DNA of 64,000 bases from Microdochium bolleyi (lineage: Eukaryota; Ascomycota; Sordariomycetes; Xylariales; Microdochiaceae), in NCBI GenBank assembly GCA_001566295.1, contig KQ964274.1, forward strand, positions 1 through 64,000, in the 5' to 3' direction. Below, piece after piece: positions 43,977 through 56,083 of this stretch. A program made the translations under genes and the position numbers. Numbering within the stretch: position 1 is the stretch's first letter; each line of letters starts with the position of its first letter. The notes beneath the pieces are model-generated. The model ran no database searches. It was not told the origin of the DNA and saw only the letters and a program-made list of their open reading frames with translations.

Positions 43977-46900
43977 TCAAGCCGCCCAGGTGCTGGTGCT
44001 CCTGAGACCTTTGCCCTTTGGGTCATTCGTAGCTGCGGACCTTAGACGCTCGAGCCCTTCTATGCGTTTTGTCTTGACTCGTTGAAGACTCATGGGGATG
44101 TCGAAGTCTTGCCGGGCTTCGTCGCTCACGTCCATCGTCCCATCACCACCGCCAGGAGTACTAAGAGTATGTCCCCGCGGTCGTGTGGTCGCGTGCTCTT
44201 CAGGCCCAGGCCGCACCTTTCTCGCCCAGCTTCGGCGGCTGATGGTTCCGCCAGACTGCGTCTTGGTCATTCTCAGCGAACTCTCGTAGAATGATGATCC
44301 ATCAGCGCGCGGCCCTCCTTTCCGGGTGTCGGCTTTGGCGATGTACTCCTTGAATTTCGGACGCTCCAGCATACCACTTCGGAAAGCATTGACCCCCACG
44401 AGTAGCTTTGCCAAGTCAACTAGTTCTTCCAAATACTCGATGATTTCCATCATCCCAGCTGAAGCGGCATTCCAAGAAATGAAGTTCTGCTTGGTGGCTG
44501 ACTTTAAGGTTTGTGTTGGCAGCACCATGGATCCTCGACGAGTAACGTTGCGACTTTCGGGATCAGTGGCTGAGCGTTGAAGAAGGAGCTCTCGCACACG
44601 GCTGATGTACCGGAGCTGAGCGACTCTGCAGGATGGCAGGAACTGGGGAAGTGGTAGCCTGGTGGTCAGTGCCTCGTGTACGGCGAACAAGGTGATGCTG
44701 ATACTCCCAGCGACGTTTCGTCGTTGGGCTACCACATCCTGGTTGAGTTCTTCCAAGACGCTGCTGCCAAATACTTTTCGCAAGTACAACATGTTGTCCA
44801 TGCGATCGATGATCTGCGAGAGAACATAGATCATCTCGCCATAAATGATCGTCTGGCCCTGAAAGCTGCCTTTGAGGCGTGGCTCCGTCAAGCAGAATGG
44901 TAGGAACGTGCGAGCGGCAGCAAGGGTCTGTTCCGCTTTGCCTTTGGCTTCAAGAAAGTCGGAATTGAGCGCGTGGTTCCTCACGTCAATATTGATTGGG
45001 GAGTCGATTCCTACGGCGATGGAGCCTTCCATGTGGGATATCTGTTGTATGCACGAGGCGAGAGACTCAACCAGTCGATCGCGGGCTCGCACGGGAAAGA
45101 GAAAAACCTCGACGAGTAAGGCCACAGTGCCACCGATCAAGAAGCAAACCATCCGCTTGACGTATATCTCCCAGGGCGGATCTGAGAAACCACCAGCTAC
45201 GATGGCTGAGCAGATATCATTGTCAGCCGGTTTCTTACACATTCAAGTTTTCTACAAGGAAGAGCCAACATACCTAGGCAGATTACAGCAAGACTGACGA
45301 TGGAGATAATACCAGTCTTGACATATGGCGTGCCGACATGTACATAGGATGATGGAATTAAGCCGATTACGAGTATGACGATCGCAACAACTTCGTTCCC
45401 ACCGCCGATGAGATAAGCAAAGTAGCCAATGGTACAGCCGACCATGGTGCCAATAGCTCGAAGAAAGAAGCCTTGGAATGAAGTGCCCACTGAAACTTCA
45501 AAGACGAGGATCAGCTGTAAGGAGGCCCAGCTGCCTCGGACGTAGGAATACCAGGCATTGAAAGCGGGCACAAAGGCCGGCCAGGTAACGATAAATCCCG
45601 CAATACTCAACTTGAGGGCGAAGGCCAAAGAATCAGAGTCTGCGATGAATTCGACAACATCGGCGGCAATGCCTCGAAGCCACAAGGCAGTGCTCGTTTC
45701 GGCCTTCTGGGGCCCTTTGCGTCTTGGGATTTTTCCTTTCTCCGTAGACGCCGTGTGGACTGGCTCGAGATTGCAGTCTTCTTCGTCTTTGTTGCCCCTG
45801 ATCAGGTCGTCGTTACTGCTGTGCTGGCCTTTGTGCTGATCGCCGGCGTCGCGCTTATCCTCGAGAAGCCCGTGCCCAGCTCGAGCCTCTTTCCTTGCAC
45901 TTTCAGGGAGCACATTGCCATCTTTCTCTCCGCCTGTCCGCAGCCATTTCCTCCAACTCAGCCGTGGCAGGTGGAAACGTCTGCTTCGGTACCGGCTCGT
46001 TCTCGCTTCGAGGAGTATCCTGCTATGTTGCAGTATGCCGAGCAGCTCCGAACCAGCTTGCCTTTGGTTGATCAGCAGGGAAGAGACAAGATGTGTCTCC
46101 ATTCTCGGCATGATGTCGCCCTGGTATCCAATGTCATCAGTCTTGACTCCCATAATCCAGCTTGGTTGGGAACTACCATCAAGAAGTGGGCCAAGGAGCG
46201 GTCTTCTTACCTTGGACTCTTTCTTATACACGGTCGTTGCTGCTTGACCAAGTGCTGTCGCAGACTCCTGGTCGAACTGAGCCAAAGCTCGAGTGAACAG
46301 TTCGATTTGCAGATCAACCTCCTCGGTGAGGATTCCTGATGGCTTGCTGTACGCTGCAGGGAGGGTCGACACGTCATAGCAGAACGCTAGAGTCGAGGTG
46401 ACCACGCGCACTGCATGTTCCATTTCAATTTGCAGAGCACTTATAGGAGCCCGTACCTGGAATATCAGATGCTCCAACAGAGTGATGTCGCCACCTTCAA
46501 CTTCCCGAACTGGCCTGACGAGTTCTATTCTTCGGACATGCTTTGACTTGCGTATCGCGCGGTGTTTTGTGTTGCGCTCGTTGTCCAGGCTGCTCGCATC
46601 GCTGCCAGAGACAGTGGAAGCTGAGTCTGAATCCGAATCCGAATCTGAAGTTGTCAGAGCCTGTGATTCGGCGTCGGCGTTTTTGTCTCCGTCTGCACCC
46701 TGTTCTCCGATCATCGAGTATTTGCTTTCACAAGCACCAATTAGAGCGATCGTAGCTTTCACGAGACGGGTCATCATCGTTCCACTGATTGGTTTGAGGG
46801 ATCGTGGAGGGAGGAAAGCGAACGCGAGCTCAAAATTGCACTCGGCCTGCTGTTTCTGAGCAGCCGCCAGATTCGTCTTCAGCTTTGTCTTGCACTCTGT

Positions 46901-47686
46901 CAGTGTCGCCAACCTGGCACGCAAGTCGCCGACGATTTGTGTCTGCACCTCAGAGCCATCAAGCCCCGCAACGCTCGACAGAAACCACTTGTTCGCCTCA
47001 GTGAGGCTCGTCAGCGCTTCGTGCAGCATACAGATTGTGGTTTGTCCCAAGAGGCCGTTGGAAAAGGAGGGATATATGCAGACGTTGACGAGCACGATGA
47101 CTCCTGCGGCGGTGGCAATCGGGTAGACCAGCTGCGTCAAGAGTGACACGGACACGCCGGTGGAAGTGCCCGTGAGAATCACAAGACTCATGAGCAACAG
47201 CCAGAATACGGCGAGGAACAATCGCGGTGTTGCAGCTCGTAAGATTCCGTGAACCAAGAGAGCTAGAGCGAAAAAGGCGGCGCGTATGCCGTATGCAGCC
47301 GACTCGTTGGCCATGAATACAAGCTCGGACAGATAGAGTCCCAGCATACCCCAGGCAATACCGATGATAGTCCCTACAAGCACCAGGATGAGAGCCTCGG
47401 CCATCTGCCCGAATCTCTGTCCCGGGGGAGCAAAGACCGAAATCATTGCGCCAAGGTAGGTGAGTCGGCCAAACACCGCCACGACTGCCGGGACGATGCC
47501 AATGATGAGCGTGATGGTGGTGCAGAGAGTGTTTTTGAGGATGACCTGCCACAGCCGGTTTCTGAGCAGATTGGCCGTGATCTCAGAACACCATTGCGAT
47601 AGGGCCGGCCACAGACTCCGCGCAGTTGCTTTTGGCCATCGCTGCAGAGCCGTCCTATGAGGACGCCTCCTTTCGGTCTGCCTCAT
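43977..47686 (-). CDS. ArAE_2 / BRE4-like multi-pass membrane protein (two exons, 1213 aa)
   Basis: A fungal protein of the aromatic acid exporter / fusaric-acid-resistance-like group that includes the brefeldin-A-sensitivity protein Bre4. Exons 47686..45274 and 45205..43977 join through a 68-nt intron (GTATGT donor, CTCAG acceptor), giving AVICL-AIVAGGF. The start is the ATG of MRQTERRR; the frame is open a little further upstream. An N-terminal block of about six membrane segments is followed by a long cytosolic linker with an SDSDSDSDS acidic/serine run and several Arg/Lys-rich segments. A second block of about six membrane segments follows (from ALKLSIAGFIVTWPAF to MVCFLIGGTVALLVEVFLFPVRARDRLVESL). 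The C-terminal 380 residues are cytosolic, ending in a disordered Arg/Thr-rich tail. Two FUSC-type blocks are typical of the family. Transport substrate is unknown. Confidence 0.88.
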
Positions 47687-48230
47687 GCGAGTACTGTGTG
47701 AGCAAGAGTGGCGTATGGCAGCATTAAAAGAGCCGCTTTGCCGGACGCGCGTGTGATATCTAGCAGTTATTGCCCAGGTCAAGCATGTACCGCGACCGAT
47801 GCGCCAACACGACTTCCGCGCGTGAATATTGCTTGACGTTAGAGCTGATGGCAGTGCTGTCTAGTTGGCGTGGCATAAACAAAGATGAGAAACGAGGTTG
47901 GCGAACGGGAGAGGTACATGGAAGGCAGTCGTCCCGCGCTTGGTTCAATGAGCTCGGGACTGCTTCTGGGTCGCATTGCCGTGATTGGCTACCATCGCTG
48001 TGGGGACCGTTGCAGCGCACCAGCAAGGGTCCGGCACCTGTGACGACACTGCCCCGCGCTCGTGGGATCGCCCGCGCTGCCGAGCGGGCTCCAGGCTGTC
48101 ACCCAACCTCACCTCACCTCACCTCTCCAGTGTAAGCACACGCCAAAAATCAGTCCACGCCAGCCCGGCAGCGCTCCGTCGAGCCTCACCTTACCTTACT
48201 ACAGCTCTGTCTTGTGCAGTCGATATCACA
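47687..48230. other. Bidirectional promoter between the ArAE-type gene and IST1
   Basis: About 540 bp between divergent starts. It contains (ACCTC)4 at 48106-48125 and related TTACCTTAC sequence just before the IST1 start. No gene is supported. Confidence 0.6.
48106..48125. repeat. Short tandem repeat (ACCTC)4
   Basis: Four perfect 5-bp units about 105 bp upstream of the IST1 start codon, probably in its pyrimidine-rich promoter or leader. Confidence 0.9.
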
Positions 48231-49215
48231 ATGCCGCCATCCGCAAACATCATTGTACGTCACTGGTGCCGCGCGCCCCTCGGGGACTCGAGAGAAGCGA
48301 CTTGCGACGATCGCTAACCAGCGTCTGGCCCCTGTCCCACAGACTAAGCTGAAGGTGCAGCTCAAGCTCACCATCGCGCGCCTGCGCATGGTGCAGCAGC
48401 GGGACGACGCGATGGGCAAAACCCAGAGGAGGGCAATGGCGCAGCTGCTCGAGGTTGGCAAGATCGACTCAGCCAAGATCCGCGTCGAGAACATCATCCG
48501 CGCCGACATCACAAACGAGCTGCACGAGATCCTCGAGCTGTACTGCGAGTTGCTACTCGCGCGGTCGGGCCTGCTTGACGCTCCCACGTGCGACCCAGGC
48601 CTCGAGGAAGCCGTCAAGAGCATCATCTACGCCGCGCCAAAGACCGAGATCAAAGAGCTGCACACGGTACGGCTTCTGCTGGCAGAGAAGTTCGGCAAGG
48701 AGTTCGTGCTCTCCGCGATGGAGAACACGGGCGGCGGCGTGTCGGACAAGGTCGTCAAGAAGCTCAGCGTCACACCACCGAAGGAGGAGCTCGTGCAGGG
48801 ATATCTAGAGGAGATCGCGCGGGCATACGGCGTAGACTGGCCGCCGGGGCGCAGTCAGCTGGGAGCTGCGCCCGAGTTTGAGGATGACGATGAAGACGAA
48901 GGGAGCGGGGGCCAGGCGGAGAGAATAATAGATCCCACAGTCCCCGCGGACAGCAAAGAAGCCAAGGAGCGGGAGGAACTGGGTCGAGCGAAGCCGCCAA
49001 AGACGATAGGGCCAAACAGCCCCTTACATATCAACCCTCCGAGTCCCTCCACGGAGAATCCGCGGCCGAAAGTCACGCTCAACTCGACGGAACTGAGACC
49101 GAGCAAGAAGATGATAGATGCAGGCTTGGCAAAGAAACCCGCAAGCAAGAAGGCCGATGACGGATTGCCCAATCTGGAAGACCTGGCAGCACGCTTCGCT
49201 GCTCTCAAGCGGTAG
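48231..49215 (+). CDS. IST1-family ESCRT-III-associated protein (two exons, 298 aa)
   Basis: Ist1 binds ESCRT-III and Vps4 and modulates multivesicular-body sorting at endosomes. The first exon is only eight codons (48231..48254, MPPSANII); an 88-nt intron with CGCTAACC branch and CACAG acceptor leads to the second exon 48343..49215, starting TKLKVQLKLTIARLRMVQQR, exactly where the family helix begins. The Ist1 helical core runs to about residue 175 (including NELHEILELYCELLLAR and PPKEELVQGYLEEIARAYGVDW). An acidic, disordered linker follows. The C-terminus LPNLEDLAARFAALKR is a MIM1-like motif for binding the Vps4 MIT domain. The tiny first exon is a conserved style in fungal IST1 genes as far as I can judge; without it the N-terminus would be lost. 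Confidence 0.94.
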
Positions 49216-50130
49216 AAGAGCAGCACCGTCACAGCCAGCATGAAGTTATTCATTGTCGAGAATTTCTCAAAGCAGCATTATTATTCTACGAGTTTAGCGA
49301 GTCATATTTTCTCCGAACCATTAGTGTAATGGCAGATCCAGTAGTCTCGTTTACGATCGTGTTTTCTCGGTTATAGCCCGGCACACTCTCTGAAGCTCAG
49401 CACTACAAGCTTTTGAGCACAGCACAGCGTGAGTGCGTTTGTCATAGCATTCATGGCACAGGTGTGGTCTTGTGCACAGAGTTCTGGGGGTGCTTTACAG
49501 TGTGCTGGGGCTTGACGTGCTAGTGGCCGTCCTTGTTGTTGTTTACTTGGTGCTGTCAAAGGAGAGATGATCTGTTGCAAGCTGGATGCTATTTGCTGGA
49601 GATATGCGGGCGCCAACAAAGAGGACCATTCGCCCCGTCTTGGCGAGCAGTAAGCTGGCTTGCCCAACCTGGTGAGTTTCTGGACAACCTGGAACCTCGG
49701 AAGGCCTTTGCCAGCAACCCCTGAACTCAGCCGGTCAGCTCGTGGCGCCATCGCTGAGGCTTTTCTTTGGCCCTGGAGCTAGCATGCGGCTAGACAACGC
49801 CAAGTTGAGATTAAGCTAGAGAGCAATCAAACATGGTGGAGCGTGATCGGCTTGGCAATCACTAATTCGCACCTCGACCCTCTCGTCGCCCGCTGTTCCT
49901 GTATAGACTGTGACTGCCACGAGGAAAATCGTGGTTTTCCTATCGATCGTTTCAATCACTAGTCTCCGTTGGATGCAGGCCATGACCGGCCCAGGCGCAG
50001 GCTGTCCCAGCGGCCGGCAGGGTCGCCTGATCATGGCGCGGGTTGTATGCTCCCCGTGACAACAACCTCATCCTCGACATCTCTGAACTTGTGACCACTC
50101 CTGGGACACCACCTTACAACCTCGGTCAAG
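49216..50130. other. Intergenic region IST1 - secreted protein
   Basis: About 0.9 kb with IST1 3' flank and the promoter of the secreted-protein gene. No open frame of interest. Confidence 0.6.
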
Positions 50131-51943
50131 ATGCAAGGTTTCGTGCAAGTCGCCCTCGTCCTCGGGATCGCCGCCGAAGCGGCGATGCTCCCCAGGTCTG
50201 CGAGCCCGCCGGGTGGCTGCGACGATGTTCGCGTCCGGGAGGTCGTGGGCGTCCTCTCCTCCATCCAGGCGGCCAGCTTCTGCCAGACCCTGATCGGGGT
50301 CAAGACTGCGACTGCAGCAGTCACGGCAACAGAGACAAGTGTCGTCACCGTCGTCTCAACGGACACATCTCTCGTCCCGGTATGCATCCATCCCATCCAT
50401 ACTCACAGTGTAATGTAGAAACTGATCCCTTGCTGCTACGCTCCCAACCACAGCAACCCGTCACAGCTTCATCGACGACGATAGTCACCGAGACGATCCT
50501 GACGACCGTGACAGATGTCGTGAGCAGCACGCCTCCTGCGGTGACTGAGACTGCGACGGCCACGGCAACCGAGCTCGAGACTGTCACTGTCAGCGCCACT
50601 GTCACTACGTACGTGTCTCTGAGCACTGCGGCGTTCCTTGCTGCCGGCGTTGTCGTGCTGGCCTGGTAATGCTGACCCGTGACCCCGCTCATTGCCATAC
50701 AGGACAATCAACAGCGGCATCAACGTGATGCGACGCGCCGCGGCCCCAAGCAGAGCCGCCAAAGCTCCTGGCTGTGCTCGCCCTGATGTCCCTGCCGGTA
50801 AGCCACCTCGGCCTGTCTCAAGCGGCCGACCGGCCCTCCCGTGTTTTCCGGAGATCGCCCGCTGACTGGAAGACCTCATGCTGCCGTAACCCAGAGCTCA
50901 AGGGCTTCTCCCTGCCGCTCATCAGGGCTGCTTGCGAGTGCTATGTCGTCCGACCCACCATCACCCAGACCGTCTCGATCACCGTCACAGACACCACCAC
51001 CTCAGCTGCCCTCGAGACGTCCACTGCGACCACCACTGTTACTACCATTGTTCTCACGTCCTCCACGCCAGTGACGGCCACCGTCTCCGAGGTGACAACG
51101 GTTAGTCCGGTTCCCAGAGCTCTCGCCTCCGCCCTAGTTCTTCAAGATCACAATGCCTAACCCTCCAACCCGCTCGTGTCCATCCACACAGACTCTCCTC
51201 CCAGCCCAGACTGAGGCGGCCACAGTCACCGTGACCACGACCGAGACCGCAACAACGACCACACAGCTCATGGCGGCGACCGACGTCAGCCGGGCCTACA
51301 CGCAGAAGCAGAGCGGCAATGGCTGCGTGTACAACCGCTACACCAACTACGATGAAATCCCGGGACCCAAGAGCCGGGGCTTTTTCTATGCCCTGCAGTT
51401 CTGCGCGGCAAGGTGCAACCGTGAGTCTGTCCTGACGCCAGCTCAGCCCCGAGACGAAAACAGGTAACTCGAGCTAGGTGGAGCTGATACTTCTCATCAC
51501 ATTATATAGTGAACGCTGCGTGCGCCATGTTCTTCGTCTACGAGGACAAAGACTACGACAATTTCTGGTGCATTCGGTATGTGGCCTCCTCTCGAGAACT
51601 GATGTGCTCTCTGTCCAGACTCGCCTGCCTGGCCCATACTTTGCTCTCGACATCTCGTGTTTCAAGAGCATGCGATGCGTCATTCTTTTTTCTCTTTTCT
51701 TCGTCAGGGGCCTATCTAACATGAATGCAGGGACGACACGCCGTACAGTACAGAGTATCTGCAGTGCAATATCCCCTTCTCCGGCCAGACCAAAGCGTTC
51801 GAGTAAGTTCTCCCGCAGCACTGAGAACAATGCACCCATTTTTTCCGCTGCTGCTACCCTCCGGCCTGGCCTTCCCGGGTTCCTCGGCAGCTATTTGCAA
51901 CTAGCTAACAAGCTTCTTCCTTCGCAGCAAGAACCAGGCTTGA
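50131..51943 (+). CDS. Secreted protein with two related Cys/Thr modules and a C-terminal Cys domain (eight exons, 362 aa)
   Basis: No named family. Exons: 50131..50379, 50454..50608, 50703..50797, 50895..51100, 51192..51420, 51510..51576, 51731..51802 and 51928..51943; together 363 codons with all phases matching and GT-AG introns of 74-154 nt. MQGFVQVALVLGIAAEA is a signal peptide. Module A starts GCDDVRVREVVGV... SFCQTL and passes into Thr/Val/Glu repeats (TVTATET type). Module B starts GCARPDVPAELKGFSLPLIRAACEC and again passes into TVTVTDTTT-type repeats. The C-terminal domain has six Cys (NGCVYNRYTNYDEI, ALQFCAARCNLNAACAMFFVYEDKDYDNFWCIRD, LQCN) and ends FDKNQA; its spacing and the FWCIRD motif resemble a PAN/apple-like fold, but this is inference. 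There is no GPI signal, so it is probably released or wall-bound. It is convergent with the hydrolase gene. Confidence 0.8.
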
Positions 51944-52940
51944 GATGGTCAAGATGACAACGCCACGTGCCATTTCAAACCCGTATCCGGGAAGAAGAGG
52001 CCAGACGGCCTGCGTCGCGTCCAAGCAAAATCTCAAACCAGGAAACCGCTGACCCGCCCGCGCACGACCCGTGCCGAGTTGTTCTTTTAGGTTCAGCTAA
52101 GTTAGTAATACTTGTCAAATAATCATAATTTCAGAAAATACCAATAGCGCACACGTATGTGCCTACACTGGTAGATATATCCGTTGCACACACCCAGCGG
52201 ATTCGTGAAACCATCTCAGCCCGACCGGGGCCGTTGAGAATGTAGCTTCCAGATGTCCGCGAGACACTCCCATCACAAACACGCGGGTGAGGTGGAAGAA
52301 TGTGCCGTGAATAGCCCCGTCTCCACCCCGGACGTTTCCTGTATTCCAGACTGCGCAAGAAGGACAAAGGGAGAGAGCAGTTTAGTCCAAAAGGTCAATA
52401 ACAAACTCACCATGCACGTATGGTGGACAATTCGGGCTACACGTTGGCATGGCCTGCATCAATTTTCGACAGGGCAGAAAAGCCGCGCCTTGGATTGCTC
52501 TGTTGACTCGCGAGGTGCAGGTGCCATACTGAATTACCGGTTTAGAAGTCTCTTACTGCCCCAACACAGATATGACTGGAAGTGATGATGAATGAAGGGT
52601 GTACAATCAGAGCTCTATTGATACTGTAACGATACTAAGGCTACTTGCCTATGTGGTTGTCCACACGCTGGACCGCCGACCCCGTCTACCATCCACCTTC
52701 CGTCAGGGGGGGCCGTATACAATGCAGCCAAAAGAAGTAGATATAAAAAAGAGAGCAGCGAAGGAAATACTCCGCGTGAGACACGGACCGCTGCGCATGC
52801 TGTGTATAAACAAAAGGAGAATGATATAATATACCGCCACGCCGGATCGCCCCCGAATGCATGTAAACAACCCGTAAGCATCAATCAGGATGGCCCGTCG
52901 CCTCTAATTCCAAATGCCAGCTCCCCATCTAAGCACGTTT
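51944..52940. other. Intergenic region between convergent genes
   Basis: About 1 kb containing two 3' flanks. Short open frames without domains; no gene supported. Confidence 0.6.
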
Positions 52941-54717
52941 CTATGTCCGTGATGAACCGCTACTGAGCGCCTTCTTCTCCTGTAGAGTCTGCTGCCGCGT
53001 CTCCTCAAGCTCTCTCTTGATGTACTCGTTGAACTCGTCCGGGTTGTCGAGGTAGAGATGATGGCCGGCCCTCTTGACGACGATGACCTTGGAGCTGCCG
53101 TTTTCGCGCGCCTTCTCTTCTGGTGTTGCGTGCAGCAGGGCACGCTCGCGGGCCTTCTTCAGCTTCTCCTCGGCAGCCAGGCCGCCTGCGACGTCCATCC
53201 AGTCGTTCTCGCCATACATGAAAACTATGGGAAACCCAGTCTCTTTGGTGGCGGCGGTGGCTGACGAGTCGGCGGATGGAGAAGAGGGGATCGGCTGTCT
53301 TCCTACACCTTCGATACGGTTGACGACCGGCCTGCGTGCGTGCGCACCAGGAGCGAGAAGGTACGGCAGCGCGTACTCGCCACTCCCTGGCTGGCGGAAC
53401 AGCGAGTACGCATAGTCGTGCAGAGTCTGCCGTTCCTCCTCGGGCAAGTGGTTGAAGCGCCGCGAGGTCCAGCCCGACACGAACCGAGGGCCGAGCGGGC
53501 CGGTAAGGCGGACAATGCTGAAGGGCGAAACGTTGGCGTCCCATAGCCACGTCAGCCAGCCCGGGTACGGGCGTTTCTTGGGTGTGCTGGCTCCCGATGA
53601 GCCTGGGCTGCTGCTGAGGCGGCTGCTAGCGTTGCCAGTGTTGCGTGTTGTGGCTTCTTGGTCGACTGTGAATTCGTCCTGGAAGGTGGACTCGCTCGGT
53701 TCGGGCATGTCTGCATTCGTCGCATAGGGGTCTTCCGGCACTCCCACCGGAGAGGCGAGGATCAATTTGTTGAGGTGGCCGGGGTATTTCAGCGCATACG
53801 AGACGGCAAGGTAGCCGCCCATGGAATGGCCGAGAAGTGTGAACTTTTCGATTTTGCGAACCTTGCGCCACTCCTCAAGCGCATCGATGAACCAGCTCTC
53901 GGCCTCGTCGATCTTGCCGGCGGGGTCTTTCGACCGGATCTGGAAGGATGGCCGGGTCGAGTTACCCATGCCGAGCATGTCGAGTGCATACAGTTTCCAG
54001 CCTTTATTTCTTGTGATGGGCTCAAAGTTCTTGTAGAAGAAGCCGAGACCAGCGCCGTAACCGTGAAGCATGACCAGCGTGTCGTCAACTTCCTCGCCGT
54101 CACGCTGCACGGAAAACTCGTTGAGCTCACGATTCCTGCCAGACAACGGCACCATCATGGATCGCCATGTGCGCGGACCGAAAGGATCGACTCGGGTCGA
54201 GGACTGGACAGCGCCCGGGTGGTCGGCGGAGGGCGTCGATTCCGGGGAGCTGATGGCCTCTCGCAGGTACGGGATGTGTGAGATGACGTTGCGCTCGGCA
54301 ATGGGAGGAGTAACACTGTGCCACTGAAGGAAGCGTTAGTCCAGGTGGAAGAAATTTGTACGGCTAGGAGAGACCTACCCATTGAAAAGCGGCCTCCTTG
54401 TAGCCCAAGGGGAAGAAGGCCGTCTTTGTGTGCGGGATGCGCCCCGTCGGTGGGGTGGGCAGGTGTTCTGCGGGCGCCGTGGCGCTCTGAGAGTCGTTGC
54501 TGGAAGGCATTCTGCGAAGCCGTCTCCTGTAGTATTCTGGGTATTGGTGCTGGTCGTGGGTGGCCGAGGTGGCAGTTCTCGAGGTCGTGGTCGTCGTGAA
54601 GGCGGCAACGGAGCGGGCCCGGGTCGGCGGCCGGTGGCAACGGTGGCAACGGGCAGGGCCGGAGATGAGAGCGGACGTGTTTGCGATGGCGGGGTGAAGA
54701 TACTGGGCCCTGCGCAT
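52941..54717 (-). CDS. ABHD4/5-CLD1 type alpha/beta hydrolase, probably mitochondrial (two exons, about 573 aa)
   Basis: This family includes yeast Cld1, a mitochondrial cardiolipin-specific deacylase, and human ABHD4/5. Exons 54717..54379 and 54323..52941 join through a 55-nt intron (GTAGGT donor, CTTCAG acceptor) in phase 0, giving AAFQW-WHSVTPPIAERN. Features of the fold are clear: LHGYGAG oxyanion region (about 199), nucleophile Ser280 in GHSMGG, Asp487 in YGENDWMD, and His534 in AGHHLYLD. The latter also forms the HX4D motif seen in ABHD4/5-type lipid enzymes. A Ser/Gly-rich insert separates core strands near residue 330-365. The start at 54717 gives a 69-residue leader rich in Arg, Ser and Thr and poor in acids, a typical mitochondrial presequence; a second in-frame ATG (MPSSNDSQ) would remove it. 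Cardiolipin as substrate is inferred. Confidence 0.88.
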
Positions 54718-56083
54718 TGCCTCTCGGGGTTGGTGAGGCAGAGTGCGAGGGTTGAGAAGTCACCCTCGAGCTGCTCGGTGCGGAAGTGTACAGTCTGGGA
54801 GAAGGAGAAGAGGCAAAGAGGCCAGCAAGAGCGGCAGGCTGACGACATGAATAAGAGAGGCGCCCGGCACCCGCACGCTAAAAGATGGCACATGGGCAGG
54901 TCGCAGATCCACTTCTGCAGTCTTGTTGACTCTGTTGAGGCCGGTTAACTCCGTGCAGGGGCGGCACAAGTGCGCCGGCGATTACTCGTGTCAGTGCCGT
55001 GGTGCATCGTGTGGCTGCGATTGGCTGCGCATCGAACAACGGGCTCATGGTTCTCCCGCTCGGTCATTTCAGAATGGCATTCCTTCCACTGAGTAGCTCC
55101 ATGTAGTCGGCAGGCCAGACTTGTCAGGTGTTAGGCCTCCCGGGCGATAGCCTCCGCCTCCCGCCTCCCCAGGTAAGCACGTGACTGGAGGTAAGAAGCA
55201 TTGTGCTATAAGCACACTAATTGTCGCCGATCTGAGGCAATGGGGATCGTGATGCGCAACCCGGCTGCAGCAAGTGTCCGTAGGTCACATGCATGGTGTG
55301 GCCCCTCCATTAGGGTTTGCAACCGTAACAATCGACCGAGCAAAGACAGGCTCCCCACTGGTCAAGTGCCTGCCCAGCTTGAACGCCTCTGGACCGTGGA
55401 CGACATATCTGAAGTCCCGCGGTCGTCTGCACCTACCTTTGCCAACGACCAGGTCCACAGGCCCCCAAGATCGTCCAGGCCAAGCCCCAGGAATGCAATC
55501 CCGGCAGTTGACCGCCACCCCACCTGCCCTGATGGAGCTACAATAGGCATGTACAGGGACTACAACACTCGTAAACTTCAACCTCCATCGTACGTCACGC
55601 TCTGCTGACTAGCGATCGGGATCCCTCCTTGACTGGGCCCCACAAGAGTGGCCTTTCACTTCTCATCGTAGTATCTGAATAGACTGGCTCGGATGCGTGG
55701 CTCGGTGGTACCACCCCAGAGCGTCGGGACATCCTCACACTCGACCGCGGCCACTTCCGAGTACAAAAGGGCGATAGGTACTCCTACCATGGGCGACCAT
55801 CAATGGAGATGCTGAGATATGTGGAGATTGATATGCCCACAAGGACTATGCCATCAGAACAGTGCCGTCGCAGTCGGACATCTTACAGGGCTCGGTGCGT
55901 GCCCGGAGACATGCTTGGTGCATCTGATTGGCAATGTAGGATGCCTCTCGTTCTTGGCGGGGTCAGCTGAGGCTGATCCTCACAATAACAGCAACAGCAA
56001 CAACAATGCGAGCAAGACCACTGCATCCTTGCTAATCACATCTTCAGAATCACGAAAGTAGGCCTGCTCCATGTTGGCCCGCC
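54718..56083. other. Intergenic region between divergent hydrolase and HET genes
   Basis: About 1.4 kb. Open frames of 62-135 codons around 55201-55608 exist on both strands without clear domains. A CAA/CAG-rich trinucleotide patch lies near 55984-56005. No gene is supported. Confidence 0.55.

Noticed and set aside
45558..46859. Plus-strand open frames of 93-194 codons inside the ArAE-type gene
   Set aside because: They are antisense to a well-supported membrane protein and have no features of their own.
55201..55608. Open frames on both strands between the hydrolase and HET genes
   Set aside because: No domain, no convincing start context, and the two strands are equally open.
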